The notes under the pieces are model-generated. The model was not told the DNA's origin and did no database searches. It worked only from the letters and a program-made list of their open reading frames with translations. Shown here one piece after another: positions 45,001 through 57,639 of a stretch of 64,000 bases of DNA; position 1 is the first letter of the stretch, and every line of letters starts with the position of its first letter. This stretch comes from Hirsutella rhossiliensis (lineage: Eukaryota > Ascomycota > Sordariomycetes > Hypocreales > Ophiocordycipitaceae), in NCBI RefSeq assembly GCF_020360975.1, contig NW_025408667.1, positions 8,618,001 through 8,682,000 on the forward strand. Reading direction: 5' to 3'. The translations under genes and the position numbers were made by a program.

Positions 45001-48000
45001 TATAGCTATATTAGTTAGTATATAGGTTTTATTAGTCGATTTTATTATATCTATTAGTTTAGTTACTATTTTCGTTTATATTACTAAAGCCCGTAATAAT
45101 TTACTTAAACGGTTATCCCTTTTATCTTATTTAGTAGCTAAATTATCGTAAAATTTTACTTTCTTTTAAATCTACTAGTCCTAGAAACTTATATTTTTAT
45201 TTTAACGTAGCTAGCTAGTTCTCTAGTTAATTAATAGGTTGCTCTCCTATAGCTATAGAAGTCTTAATATAAGGTTATATTCTTTAATATCTATAATATT
45301 AAAGTTAACTTATTCGTTATAGCCCTAGATATTAATATCGAGGTAATTAATCTCTATATTAATAATTCTATTATTATAGTTAAAGGCCTTTCTTTTAATA
45401 TTTATAAGTTTATATAGATCTTTCTTATATCTCTATATAAGTCGGTAACGATTAACGACTCTAAGTAAAATATAATTACCTATTACGCTATAGTCTAAAA
45501 GTATATATATATAATATCCTACGATTTAAATATTTAATACTATTTAGTTACTATAGCTTACCGTTACTATATATAAGGTCCTTAGATCTTATTATATTAT
45601 ACTAGTTTATAGCCCTTTTATAGATAGTATACCTTATTTTTTACTTAGTCCTTATTCGTTTTATTTAGGTATTCTTCTTTAATTTATTATTAATATTATT
45701 TCTTTATATTTTTATCGCGTAGTATTATATTAGGGCTTAAGAGACTAATTTCTTATAGCTAATCGAAGATTTCTTATTTCTTAATACTATATCGTTTATA
45801 TTATACTACTTTATAGTTAATTACATACTATACTTAATAATTCTATTTATTTTTATACTAAAGATTAAGTTTTCGTTTAGCGTCTTTCTATTTTTCGTAT
45901 AGTATTTTTATATCGATTTTTCCTTAGTTAAATATAGCTTATAGCCTTTATATATATTACTAATAATCTTTTAATATACTATTATATTATTTATACTATA
46001 CTTATGCTTTTTTATATTTATAAACTTTATAGTTTAGGTATATATATTTATTATAATCTTCTTTATTATATTTAGTTTATTATATAAGTCTTTAAAAGAT
46101 TAATAGTTCGGATACCTTAAAGCGAGTAGCGCTATACTATTCCTCTATTTTAGCGTATTTATAGATTTTATATATCTCTAAAAGATATCTCGTTAATAAA
46201 CCGTAATTATCGCGGTATTTAAGTAGTATACCGTAATCGGGGTTTAATAATATAACTTAGTTATTTAGGTAGCGTTAATCGAATTTCTAATAGTCTAGTT
46301 TTATACTTAGGTAGGGTTTTAAAAGTACTTATCCCTCGAACCTAACTAAGAAAGTATTATATCGTACCTTTATCTAAAAGTATATTATATAATCTAGGTA
46401 GATATATAATATCTATAAAATATACTTATAGTGCTTATAAGTAAGTAGTATTTATAGATCGTCTTTAAATTCTCCTTATAGTTACTATTCTTATTATAGA
46501 GCTATAAAGGTATTAACTATAGTAATAGCTATAGCGTAGTCTCTTTTATATAGTACCGGTTAATATTAAATTAATATAGCTTATTAGTTTTCTATAAGAA
46601 TTTAAGGCGTTTATTAGGTTCTAATTTTAAGTATTTCTTTAAATTCTTTAAAGTATAGAGCGTATTCTTTAATCGTAGTATTCTCCCTTAATAGTAAGGG
46701 TAGTAGTATAAGTTCGTTCTTATCTTCCGTTTCTCTAAGTATTTCTTATTCTTTAGAGCTTATATCGTCGATACTTTATTATTCCTCCTTAGGTTATTAT
46801 CTAAGTTTTATAAGTATAAGGGCTACGTTTATATCTTTTTTATTATATTATTTATAAACTGCCTATTATTATTATCGATTTATATTTCGTATATCTTCTT
46901 AGAATCGTTTACTATTCTTCTTAATTTAGTCTTAGGAGACTCCTTTAAGATAGGGGTATTCTAGTTCTATAAATTTAACTTATTTCTATATTTTAGGATC
47001 CCTTTATTATATTATTATAAGGGTTTTCTTTAGTTACTTTAGGAACTATCTAGTACCGTTTTTATCGCTTAAGTATACTATATATTCGTTATTATAGTAT
47101 ATAGTCTAACTAAGGAGTTTATACTTTAGTTCCTATCTATTAGTAGCGTTTAAGTATTTCTTACCTTTTAAGGCTAGTACTTAATAGGTTTTCTTCTCCT
47201 TATAAGGTTATTTATATTCTTTAAAGTAATATCTAAGTTTTCTATAGTTAAAATACTTTCCTTTACTTTTCTATATTACGTTTAGATTTATCTTACTTAG
47301 GTTAGTTATATAAGTATAGGTAATAGGAGTTTCGCGCTTCTTTTTATAGTTAGCGCGTTAGTTAAAGTTATTCTTATAGGAAGGGTTCTAGTTTCCTCTT
47401 CTTTATTTCTTTTCTTAGCGTCGCGTATACTATCTATCGTCGATTTATACTATTATAGCGATATAGTTTAAGAGGCCGTTAGGTTAATCTTCCTTATAGA
47501 GTTCGTCCTTAACTTCTTCCCTAAGTCTATTATAGAATCGCGATATAAGGGGTTCGTTATCTTATTTAAGTTTTAAGGTAACTTAATAGAATTTAGTAGT
47601 ATAGTCCGATACTAAGGTCCTTTATCGGAGTTCTTAAAGTTTCTATTTAGCTTCTTATTCTTTATTAGTTATTTTAAATACCTTAGTAATAGCTTCTTTA
47701 AATCCTTAGAAACTAGTAAAGACTTTATTTATTTTGCTATTTCGTTATACTAGTTAGTTATTAAGATAGTCCCTTATAATAGGTCTAAACTAAGCGAGTA
47801 CTATTCTAGATAAATAATTTCCTATATAAAGTACCTTTTTAACTAGGTTCGAAAGTTTCGTTAAGTAGAACTAGTAGTAGGCCTTAAGTTAGGTAAGAAA
47901 GTCTTAAAGAGTACTATAAGTACCGTCGAATAGTCCTAGCTACTTTAGTTTAACTACTTCTCTAAGGTCCTTAACTTATCTATTACCTCCTTTATTCTTA

Positions 48001-48100
48001 AGTAACTATACCTCTTATTAAAGGGTAATAATCTCGTGTATTATATCCTAAGGCGATATAGTAGCTCTAGAGTTAGTTAATCTAGTTTACTATATAGGTA
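42005..48100 (-). pseudogene. Element D gag-pol
   Basis: The minus strand encodes gag (about 48100-46900) with a CCHC knuckle at 47214-47255 (C-x2-C-x4-H-x4-C spacing, Cys/His now Tyr), then protease, RT, RNase H, integrase and a chromodomain at about 42020-42100. The RT active site at 44260-44271 reads YLDN through GATGAT to GATAAT. The layout is continuous, unlike in C. Gag and pol appear to lie in closely linked frames, but RIP stops prevent deciding between fusion and frameshift expression. Confidence 0.85.
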
Positions 48101-48162
48101 TATTAATAGTTACGATATTACTTAAAGTAACGCGGTATTATACTAAATAAGAGCTTTTAACG

Positions 48163-48612
48163 TATAATAACTAGTATTATTCCTAAGGGATAAACTTATT
48201 AAGGGGTTTATATTAGTAGATATAATAGGGCGTGGTCTAAGTAATAATAAGTATATTACGTTAGTAATAAGTCGGAGGTTATAGACTATAGACTATAACT
48301 AAGTAATTAAAATTAAAGATAGAATCGTAATAAAGATCTATATTAAAAGCTAGAGAGCTATTTATTTAAAGGAGTAAAAGTAGGTAGCTATATATACTTA
48401 TAAAGACTATCCTTAGATTATAGGCCTAGCTATAATCCCTAATATTAGATCGTATAGGGCGTAGTAATCCTATTAATCCTAGATTACTTAGATCTCTACG
48501 ATCCCCTTAATCTTATATCTATTAGATAGTCGTACTAACTATTTATCCGTTAGGCTATATTACGTGCTTAACGCGGTCGACCGTTAGCGGCTTAGTAGCT
48601 ATAGTTATAATA
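48163..48612 (-). repeat. Element D 5' LTR (450 bp)
   Basis: It pairs with 40762-41211 and is followed by target bases aggag. Confidence 0.9.
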
Positions 48613-48617
48613 AGGAG

Positions 48618-49224
48618 TAGTAAACTTAATTAAATACTCCTTATTATTTAAGTATTTATAGTACTTTTTATATTTATCTTCTATATCTTTAATAGGTTCT
48701 CTTTAATAGTTAGTATAAACTAATAATAAGTAAGGTAAAGGGTATACTATATTCTTAATACCTTTTATTAAGATCTTAATTATTATACTAAAGCTAAAGC
48801 TTATAGCTTATTATTTATTAATAGCTTTATAGAGAAAGTTATATATATCGATAATATACTCTTTTTAGCGGGTCTTATTCCTAGCGAATCTATTTATCTT
48901 TTTAACGCTCTTATATATTATCTAAGTATCTTTAAAAGTAATATCTCGCCGCTTAATAGGGCCTATTAATATTAAGTACTAATAATCTCTATAAACGTAT
49001 TAAGGAGGTTACTTTTACTTATAACAGTCTTATTAGTCTTACTTTATAAACCTTTCTATATCTTTAGTATAGAAGCGCCCTTTACTGCCTTTTACTTTAA
49101 CTTTGCTATAGTAAGTAAGTAAAATAAAGCTCTTACTCTTAAATAGTAGTATACTAAAGAAAATAGCGGTATTCTTAAGGAGGTCTATAGCTAGGCCTAG
49201 GATACTATTTAGGTTCGCCGCTAT
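48618..49224 (-). pseudogene. Unidentified ORF, upstream part (split by element D)
   Basis: The minus strand reads from a possible start (ATG now ATA) at 49224 through about 200 codons into element D. The first part is hydrophobic (about residues 5-35), followed by a charged region with KVKVKGSKGRFYTKDIERFIK and RRDITFKDT-like segments. It joins the frame at 40761 after removal of D. The combined product would exceed 650 residues. No known motif was recognised. Confidence 0.42.
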
Positions 49225-49727
49225 ATCCTAAGAAAGGGCGGAGTAAGCGAAAGATAAGGAGAAGCTAAGATTAAATAGTTAAGGTAAGTAGTTCTAAGTT
49301 ATAACGTTAAGAGGCTAAGAGGGTTATATATATATATATAAGAGTTATATTAATAAAGGGGATCGTTATAAGTAAGGAAGTATATAAAGTATATATATAT
49401 ATATATATATATAAAAGGAAGAAAAAGAAAGAAAAAAGAAAGGTATAGTAAGAAGAATAAATAGTTATTAAAGTATATAGTTATTAGTTACTTTAGCCGG
49501 CCTTTATAGTAGTAAGGTCTTAGGCGTATTTAAGGGTTATACTTAAATAGCTTTTTTTACTAGTTATCGATTAAGGAGCTATTTAATCCCTGCCCTTTTC
49601 CTCTCCTTTTTACTTTTTTTATTCCTTTTCTTTCTCTTTTTTTCTTTATCTTCTTTATCTTCTTTATTTTTCTAAGCCGCTACCTTTTATCTTTTCCTTT
49701 TATAATTACCTCTTCCTCTTTATTATA
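49225..49727. other. Spacer with (AT)n tract
   Basis: It contains alternating AT runs at about 49325-49340 and 49391-49413, then a purine-rich block, then pyrimidine-rich sequence at 49580-49700. No gene was recognised. The AT tracts are simple repeats that may be polymorphic. Confidence 0.6.
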
Positions 49728-50555
49728 TTTTATAAGACCGCTAAACTTAAAACTAAAGAGCTATTAAATATCGTTACCTTCTCTTTAACTACTCTTTTAT
49801 AACCTTCCCTTATTACTATTACTCTTCTTACTTAGAATTATTATACTAAGGTCTTTCCTCTTTATATAAAGTACTTTTAAGTAATAACTATCTAACTTAT
49901 TTAATCTTACTTAGCTCGTTCTAACTATCTTCTTTTATCGATCTATAGTTACTTTAAGACCTAGGTCTATAATAAAAATAATATCGGTTACTAAGGGTTT
50001 CTAATTTATATAGAAATTACCTTTTAGTTAAGGGTTTTATTAAAAGCTCTTAATATTATTAAGATTAAAGTATATAGTTACTTTCCTTTCTCTTACTTTT
50101 TTAAAAGTATACTAAGTTAGTATAATTAAATTATCTTTTATACCCTTTATTATAAACGTTAGCTAGTAACCTATATCCCTATAAAAATTACTTATTTATA
50201 TAGATACTTTTTTTCTTAGCTTAGTTTAAAGTAGTAAGAATACTCTTAAGCGGTCTTAATTACTTTATATAGAACTTATAACCCTTACCTTTATTAAAGG
50301 TATATTTAAACTTATTAAACGACTATAACTTCTACTTATAAGCACGTTATATTTCCTTTTTATAAGTATATTTCTCTATAAGTACTATTAATAGCTCTTA
50401 TACTAACTATATTTAGGATTTAACTAAGGCGCTTATTTATAAATAGTAGTACTTCCTTAGATACTATAAGGCTACTTAAGACCTTAATAGATTCGCTAAC
50501 TATATATATAGTTATAACTTTTATACTAACCTTAATACTAATAAATTTTACGATA
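49728..50555 (+). pseudogene. Unidentified ORF, first part (split by TRIM H)
   Basis: A plus frame is readable with Gln-type stops for most of 49728-50440 and, after an apparent frame change, to 50555, ending in a DLNRFANYIYSYNFYTNLNTNKFYDK-like stretch of Tyr/Asn-rich sequence. It continues after TRIM H at 50940. It is hydrophobic and Thr/Leu rich. No family was recognised and the strand assignment is uncertain. Confidence 0.3.
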
Positions 50556-50560
50556 AGTAT

Positions 50561-50934
50561 TATTACGTATACTATATACGTTAATTAACGCTATCGCTTA
50601 TATTTAATAAGCGGCTATATTTTTTTTCGTGATAGTTATAAGCCTAAGCGGAGGGGTTACCCTTCTAAGAACTTCCTAGTAACTACGTATATACTTCTTC
50701 TAGCTAGCCTAGCGCGTATTACTTAAAGGCCCGTATTTTAAGTCCCGCTAGCTTAATTAAGCGCGGTTTTAGTATAGGGCTAGCCTATATAAAAATTCCC
50801 TCTATAGTCTAGGATATCTAGGTATCCTAAGACGAATTAACCTAGTATCCTTAAGGGGGTATATTACGTATACTATATACGTTAATTAACGCTATCGCTT
50901 ATATTTAATAGGCGGCTATATCTTTTTCGTAATA
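50561..50934 (+). mobile_element. Element H: copia-type TRIM, 374 bp
   Basis: Two direct repeats of 74 and 73 bp (50561-50634 and 50862-50934) begin tattacg and end cgt(g/a)ata, that is TG...CA with inverted termini after RIP. The target duplication agtat is perfect (50556-50560 and 50935-50939). The interior is only 227 bp and has no coding capacity. A primer site follows the left LTR and an aaggggg polypurine tract precedes the right LTR. These are all the hallmarks of a terminal-repeat retrotransposon in miniature, moved by another element's proteins. Confidence 0.9.
50635..50644 (+). promoter_or_regulatory. Primer-binding site of TRIM H
   Basis: The bases gttataagcc directly after the left LTR equal those after the left LTR of copia element E. 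With one TpG-to-TpA change they complement the anticodon arm of initiator methionine tRNA. This assigns H to the copia lineage. Confidence 0.6.
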
Positions 50935-50939
50935 AGTAT

Positions 50940-51430
50940 ATTAGTAATAAGACCGCCCTTTATCTTCTTTATAATATCCTTAATCCTTTTAGTCCTACTA
51001 AGGATTTAAAGGATAGGGAGGAAATTAACCTTATACTTATTTTACCTAAAAAGAGATTATATAGGTTTAATAAGCTCTCTCTTAAGTAATAATTAAATAG
51101 TCTTTAAGTTTACTTTATAGTAGTTTATAGTAGGTTTACTAAGAGTAGGTAGCTTTATTTAGTCGCTATCTTTAGTAGTAAAAGTTTTTCTCTTAAGGTT
51201 ATATATATTTAATTTAGTAGGTCGAAAATATATTAAAATTTATCTTATAAGCGTATTTATTTTCGCTATAGTAGGTCTCCCCTTTTATAATAAAGAATAA
51301 ATATCCCTATTTATAAAGTAAAAATCCTATTTTTAAAGGAGGTAGATAATAAGAATATTTATTTTCTTACTTTATTATTTAATTATATCTTTATTTATCT
51401 TTTCTAAGGTAGTTAAGAGTAGGTTATTAT
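50940..51430 (+). pseudogene. Unidentified ORF, second part (after TRIM H)
   Basis: The plus frame carries on from before H in the same phase once H and one agtat are removed: about 160 codons with Gln-type stops. Segments such as SNKTALYLLYNILNPFSPTKDLKDREEIN and LPKKRLYRFNKLSLK are charged and look coding. No known domain was recognised. Confidence 0.35.
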
Positions 51431-51946
51431 TAAGGAAGGGTAGGAAATATTATCTTTATTTACTTAAAGAACTTTAAGTCGAAAATTTAAAAAGATAAGA
51501 TAGTAAGTAAGGCGCTTATTAATATCTTAGCTACTATAGTTATCCTTTAATTAAATAGTTAAGCGGTGCCTTAGTTACTAGTTAGGTTCTAGTATACTTT
51601 TTATAATAGTTATAGATTTTTATCTTTTACTACCTTTTCCTTCTTAGCTCCTTTTTACCTCTTCCTTTTCTTATTAAATTAATATCTTTAAGGCTCCTAT
51701 ATAAAGATCTTTTTCTAAATTTATTAAGTTATAGTAGCTAAACCTCGATTATATACCTTAGGCCTTTCTTAGGTATCTATAGTTATTATTTTTTCTTTTC
51801 TTAGCTTTAATCCTTCTAAGGTTTATTAAAGAGTTATTATAACTATAGTACTATTTAATTTAAAGCTTCTTTACTTAGTAAGAGTAGTAAATTATTTACT
51901 TTATCTATTATTTCTTTCTTTTTCTTCTTATTAAGAGTAATCTTAT
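51431..51946. other. AT-rich spacer, no gene seen
   Basis: About 515 bp of RIP-like, pyrimidine-biased sequence up to the LTR of element B. No frame or repeat was recognised. Confidence 0.5.
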
Positions 51947-52652
51947 TATTATAAGATACCTTATAGTTAATAATCTAGGTACCTTTAACGATATTAGCCT
52001 CCCTTAAGGAAGTTACCCCTAACTCTTTAAGGCTCCCCGCGGAAGAAGGAACCTAGAAGCTACTAGGTAAACTCCGGGAAATTACCTAGAAATCCTAGAA
52101 ACGATAACTAAGTAGATTATATAGATATTTTATAGAGATTTCCCTTAGGGATATATTATATAGGGAATATACTATAATTTCCTAAGTAATAATAGTTCCT
52201 TAGGGATTATATTAATATTTCCCTAAGAAGTTACTATAAGAATATAGTAGGGAAATTATAGAGAAATACTTATACTTACCTAAGGAAAATACTAAGAAAT
52301 ACCGCTAATACGCTATATTACTATTATACGATTATAAGGTTAGGATATTACTTAGTTAAAGCCCTAAGTAAGGTCCTATACTTACTATAGTATATATAGA
52401 AGATAGAGAACCTATAAGATCTTAGGCGGGTAGAAAAGAATATAGATAGTTATTACTACCCTTACTTTAACTTATAAGACTAGTAGCTAGTTTATATTTA
52501 ATACGCGTAATAATATATAGTAGCTAGTCTATATAATATATTTAATTATATATAGTAGCTAGTTTATTTAATTACCTATTAGACCTATACTAGATTTAAG
52601 TAAACGGTAAGGTTAATATACTAGCCTTATACTAAGGAACTAGTACGTAATA
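51947..52652 (+). repeat. Element B 5' LTR (706 bp)
   Basis: It aligns base for base in length with both LTRs of element A, with transition-type differences. Confidence 0.9.
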
Positions 52653-53600
52653 AATAGTAGTAATTTTAAATCCCTTAACTATTTATTCTCTTAAAGTCTA
52701 TATCTAGTAAAACGGAAGATAAAGAATAGGGAAAGGGACGAGTTAACCTCGACCTATAAACCCTAATATCTTCTTAGGAAGAAACCTCTTACTCGCGTAC
52801 TAATAAATACTAGCTTCTTAATCTCTTTTTATAAAAGAAATACTTAGGGAACTTTAGATAAAGGTAGAACTTTAATATATTAAAGCTTAAGTATTATAGA
52901 GCTTTTATTAGCGGTTAAAAAGATACTTATTTCTAGGATATTTCCTATTAAGTACCTATAGAAATAAAAGATAGCTAGATCGCCTACCTTAGCGGTAGGA
53001 ATAACGCTTAAAGGAATTAAGAGCGGAACTTTTATAATACGACTTACTAGCTTACCTAGCTAATCGTTAAAGCCTATAGGAACGAATTAATAACCTAGAA
53101 TATATTCTAGCGATAAGGTAATATTAGCTATAAGTAATAGAGCCGTATAGAAATCGGTATAGTATAGCTTCCCCCGCCCTACCTTAACTACCTTTATCGG
53201 AAGGATAAAGCCCTAGAAGTTCGCTAAGAAGTTCGCTAAAGTATAATAAATAAAATAAAGAAAAACCTTTAAATAATACTACCCTTAGTAGTACGTTTAT
53301 AATAATAACCTTAGCAAACTAGCTAGTAAGTTTAATTATAAAAGAAGCTCTTATAAGACTATTAGTAAAAGCTATAGTAAGAGAAACTAAGGATAATACT
53401 ACTATAAACCCTCTTTAAGCACCTTTAGTATATATTAAACTAAAAGATATAAGGAAGTTTAACCTTACTAGCTCCTTTAATATAACGTTTAACGTCCTTA
53501 AAGAAACTAAGAAAACGATTATATATAAAAGTATCGATTAATTTATTAATTCATTAAAATAGGTAGCTATCCGCGGACTAAAATATACTAATAAACTAAT
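52653..53600 (+). pseudogene. Element B gag fragment
   Basis: This is the same sequence as the leader and N-terminal gag of element A (3123-4060), with independent RIP changes. It is cut off before the capsid core. It would be useful for reconstructing mutation patterns. Confidence 0.7.
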
Positions 53601-54499
53601 CTTAAGGTATATAAGTAAAAGTAGAATTTTAGGAAATTAAGGAATTACGTAAGACTATATAATAGAGGGGAAGAAAGAGTATAAGGTAGGATTTTTAATA
53701 GAACTTATTAGTAATATATTAGTATATAGAAGAGGTATTAAAGTTAATAATACTCTATCTATCTACTAGCGGATATACTATCTTATATAGATAATTATAG
53801 CTAAACGGAAGAACCTTTTAGGACTAGATTTAGGCTGCTATATAGCCCTAAGACTAGGGAATTCTATAATACCTCGAGTAAATCTAGAAGTATCTTAGTT
53901 CTACTAATATTTATATTTAAAGGAGGTTGGTCGTGCTAGTATTCTTAAGAGGTCTTAGCTAGTATTCTAAGCTAGCTCTATTCCTTCGATTCCCGATTAT
54001 ATAATAACCGGCAACCCGTTTAATATATAATAATATATAAAATAACGAGCGATTCTTACGCTATAGGATAAGATTTTATCTATAATTAATATACTACTTA
54101 TTAGCTTATATAATTAGGAGAGTATATTATAGCTACTTTATTTATAGTAGGAACACCGTTCCTTATAGCCTCCCTTAAAGAGTAGATTTATATACTCTTT
54201 ACTAATTTATTTATAGTAGTATATATATAGGGTAAAAACCTAATTTAGGAAAACTATTCTTATACCTTAATAGGATATATAAAAACCTATTCTTTCTTAG
54301 GAAAAAAGTCCTTAGGTATATACTAATAGAAAACCTATAGTAGGAAAAATCTATAGTTATAATAATTACTTATAGGATAACCTTATATAAGGTAAAACCT
54401 ATTATTACTAGGAAAATCTTAATAGATAAAAACCTAGTAAATATTTCTTTAGGAAACCTAAAAGGAAAACCTAGTAAGGAGAGATATAGAAAGTATAAG
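53601..54499. other. Junction and 3' untranslated part of copia element I
   Basis: The sequence changes abruptly at about 53600. No LTR pair could be found for copia element I, so its 3' LTR may lie here unpaired. A readable plus-strand stretch at about 53640-53910, including GLDLGCYIALRLGNSI-like residues, may be coding but was not recognised. Repeated aaaacctat-like words occur at 54230-54480. Confidence 0.4.
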
Positions 54500-57420
54500 A
54501 AATATCTAAAAACCCCTTTTAATTGCTTAGGAACTTATATTAAGGATAGACCGTCTCTAAATTTATAGAGTAATCTAGGTCTTAATTCCTTTATAAAAAT
54601 ATTAGCTATATTATCTTTTAATTTAATATAAAAAACTTTAATTTCCCCTTTTCTTATACTAGTTCTAGTATAGTAATAGGCTAATCTTATATACTTAGAC
54701 CTTTTATAAAATTCCGGATTTTCTATTAATTTAATAGTAGTAGTATTATCTATTAAAATAGGAGGTATAGTATTAGGAATCTTAATAGATAGATCCTTAG
54801 TAATATTTTTAAAAAGTATATTTAAATAAACAGCTTCTTTATTTACCTCCCTAAGGCTAATATACTCTACTTTATAAGTAGAAAGGGCAACGGCTTTTTA
54901 CTTAGAGTAAGCCTAGCTTATTATATTATTATATATATAAAAATAGTAACTAGAAAAGGATTTTCCGTCCGTTAAATCCGACGCCTAGCTAGAGTCGGTA
55001 AAACCCTTTATATATAGATAGGTAAAAGGGATATTATAATTATATTTAATCTTTAGGCTAAGGAATTTATTTAAATATTTCTAAATTATATTTAAAGCCT
55101 TAAAATGCGTTTAGTAAGGCTTAGCCGCGAATCTAGTATAGGAAATTATAGAATATAAGATATCTAGCCTAGTAAATAAGGCTAAGTATAATAGAGATCC
55201 TATTTCTTTCTAAAATTATAATATATCTTCCTTAGAAGGTAATTCCTTTACTTTTATAAGCTTAAAGCCTACTATAGCGGGTAAATTTAAAGTTCCTAAA
55301 CCTTCTTTATTAAATTCCTTTAATTTATTTAAGGTATAATTTTCTTAGGATATATATAGCTCTTTATTTTCTCGGTTTATTATAATATTTAGACCTAAGA
55401 AGTCTTTTATATCTCTTAAGATAGTAAAATCTAGGAATTTAAATAATTCTTTAAATAATCTTTCTTTTATTATAGATTTAAAGGGCCCTACTATAAGAAA
55501 GTCGTCGACGTAAATTACTAAGGCTATACTATAGTCTTTATTTATAAATACTCCTTTATCTATTAAAAGAGGAAGAAATCCGAGTTTATTTAGTATAATT
55601 TTTAAATAATTATACTAGAGCTTAGGACTTTTTTTTAGGCTATATAATACTTTCTTTAGCTTTGCTTTAATTTAACCGGTTTTATATAGGTCTAGGAATT
55701 TAGTTAATTTAATTCCTTTAGCTCTATAAGCTAATCTATATTTTAAATAATATTCTTTAAGAGCGTACTCTTTATAGCTTATAAGAAGATCGATATATAC
55801 TTCGCTATCTATATCGGTATATACGAAGGCATTTATTATATTTATTTATAAAGCTTTAAATTTATAGATAATAGCTAAAATAAGTAGAATTCTAATAGAT
55901 TTAGGTCTAGCTATAGTTAAGAAGGTATCTAGGAAATCTAAGCTATAGATCTACTTAAATCCCTATATTACGAAACGGGCTTTATATTTTATTATATTAT
56001 TTTAACTATCCTTCTTAATAGTATAGACCTAGCGGCCTCCTATAGCCTCCCTATCCCTAGGGAGGTAGGAAAACTCCTAAGTTTTATATTTAATTAGCTA
56101 GCTAATTTCCTTAATTATAGCTTCTTTTTAAAATACTACTTTAAGGCTATTTATTGCCTATTTATAGGTCTTTAGAATTTTTAGATCCTAGTTTTCTATA
56201 CTAGCTAGAATTAACTCTATAAAATCATAGTTTAGAAATAAATTAACGTTAGGGTATTTAATATAGTTAGAATCGAACCCTTCTAGCTTCTTAGGTAATT
56301 CTACTACTATTTTACTAGTAGTAGGAATAGGATCGTTATTTAGAGACTCTTCTTCTATAGAAGGCGAGGGACTTTTATCTCTAGGTTCTTTAGTAGCTTC
56401 CTTTATAGGGATATAGCTTTCTAGCTTATCTTTATTTAAAATAGAATTAAAATCAAAGGTATTATTACTACTAGAGATTTCTAGATTTTTTATAAATTTA
56501 TTTTCTAGTATAGTAATATCTCTAGAGATAGTAATCTTTCTCTTAGAAAAATCCTAGATTTTATATGTATTTTCTAAATAGCCTACTATTATTCCCTTAA
56601 AAGCTCTATTATCTAGCTTATCTTTAAGGTCTTTATTTTTATAATATATAAGGCTTCCGAAGGTCTTAATTTTATTTAAGGTCTTAAAGGGTAGTATTAT
56701 ATTATCCCTCTTTTCTATAGGACTTTTAAATCCTATCGTAGAATACGGTAATCTATTATATAAATAGGTAGCTATTAAAACAGCTTCTCTCTATAGATAT
56801 TTAGGAAGCTTAGTAGTAAATAAAAGAGCTCGTACTTTTTCTAATATAGTACGATTTATTCTTTTTATTCTACTATTAGATTTAGGCGTCCTAGGAGGAC
56901 TAGAATTAAAGGTAATTCCTTCCTTTTTATAGTAGAGCTTTATTTTATATATAAATTCTTTAGTATTATTAGAAAATACTTCTCTAATCCTAGTATTTTT
57001 AGGGTTATTTTCTACCCTTTTTTTAAATTCTAGGAACCTATCTAAAGCTTCCCCTTTTCTTCGAAAAAGGTATATTTCTAGATATTAGGTTCCTATATCT
57101 AGGAAAGAAATATAATAGTAATATTTATTATAAATAGGCACTTTAATTAGCCCCTAAATATCTAATACTATTTTTTCTAAATAGGAATAAGACTTATACG
57201 AAGGTCGCTTATTAACCCTATTTATTACTTTAGCTCTAATATATATTTCGTACTACCCTATTTTATTTTCCTCTTTTAAAGGCATTTTTATATCCTTATT
57301 ATATCTTTTTAATATTTCTAAAATAGCCCTACTATTTATATGCCCTAAGCGTAAGTACTAAGTATAAAAATCTATATCCTTTACTTTTAAAGATATAATA
57401 AGGATCGATTAGCTTTCTAA
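54500..57420 (-). pseudogene. Element I: Ty1/copia pol (minus strand), 5'-truncated
   Basis: The minus strand carries copia pol. Near 57300 lies the GAG-pre-integrase end; an integrase C-terminal block at about 56570-56690 shows LKTFGSLIYYKNK and FKGIIVGYLENTYKI-like motifs. RT is at about 56250-55400 with an intact YVDD at 55501-55512 (GAC codons, immune to TpG loss). RNase H at about 54990-54560 has ALSTYKVEYISL and NPEFYKRSKYI-like motifs. Gag and protease are missing. The right side ends at the LINE near 57480. It is a different copia lineage from element E. Confidence 0.82.
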
Positions 57421-57639
57421 TAAAGGTTTTATAGGAATATAATATAATTTATTTAAGAATAAATTAAAGAAGAAAAAAACTTCTTACGAAACCGATATAC
57501 GCCTATAGCGGGTACGCATCGCGACTAAAACACTAACTAATACTAGGAATTAATTTAGTAGTATTAATTACCCTTAGTAACGATACTACGCCGAGGCCGA
57601 GGGGTAGGTAGACGTAGTAGCGGCCCTTAACGCACCGGG

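Larger units (their letters stand above)
40762..48612 (-). mobile_element. Element D: Ty3/gypsy chromovirus (minus strand), sister of C
   Basis: This 7851-bp full-length element has 450-bp LTRs at 40762-41211 and 48163-48612 and perfect target duplications aggag (40757-40761 and 48613-48617). Its gag-pol is closely similar to element C along the whole length, differing mostly by C/T and G/A changes. The LTRs differ from those of C in one internal block (about 40945-41190), and the accessory ORF block is different. It has no nested insertion, so it is the reference for the intact layout. Confidence 0.92.
51947..53600 (+). mobile_element. Element B: truncated copy of the element A family
   Basis: A complete 706-bp 5' LTR (51947-52652) is followed by about 950 bp matching the leader and start of gag of element A (3123-4060). 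The match stops abruptly near 53600, after the VAIRGLEYAN-like segment. No 3' LTR is present in the window, so the element was truncated or its rest displaced by later insertion or deletion. Confidence 0.85.
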
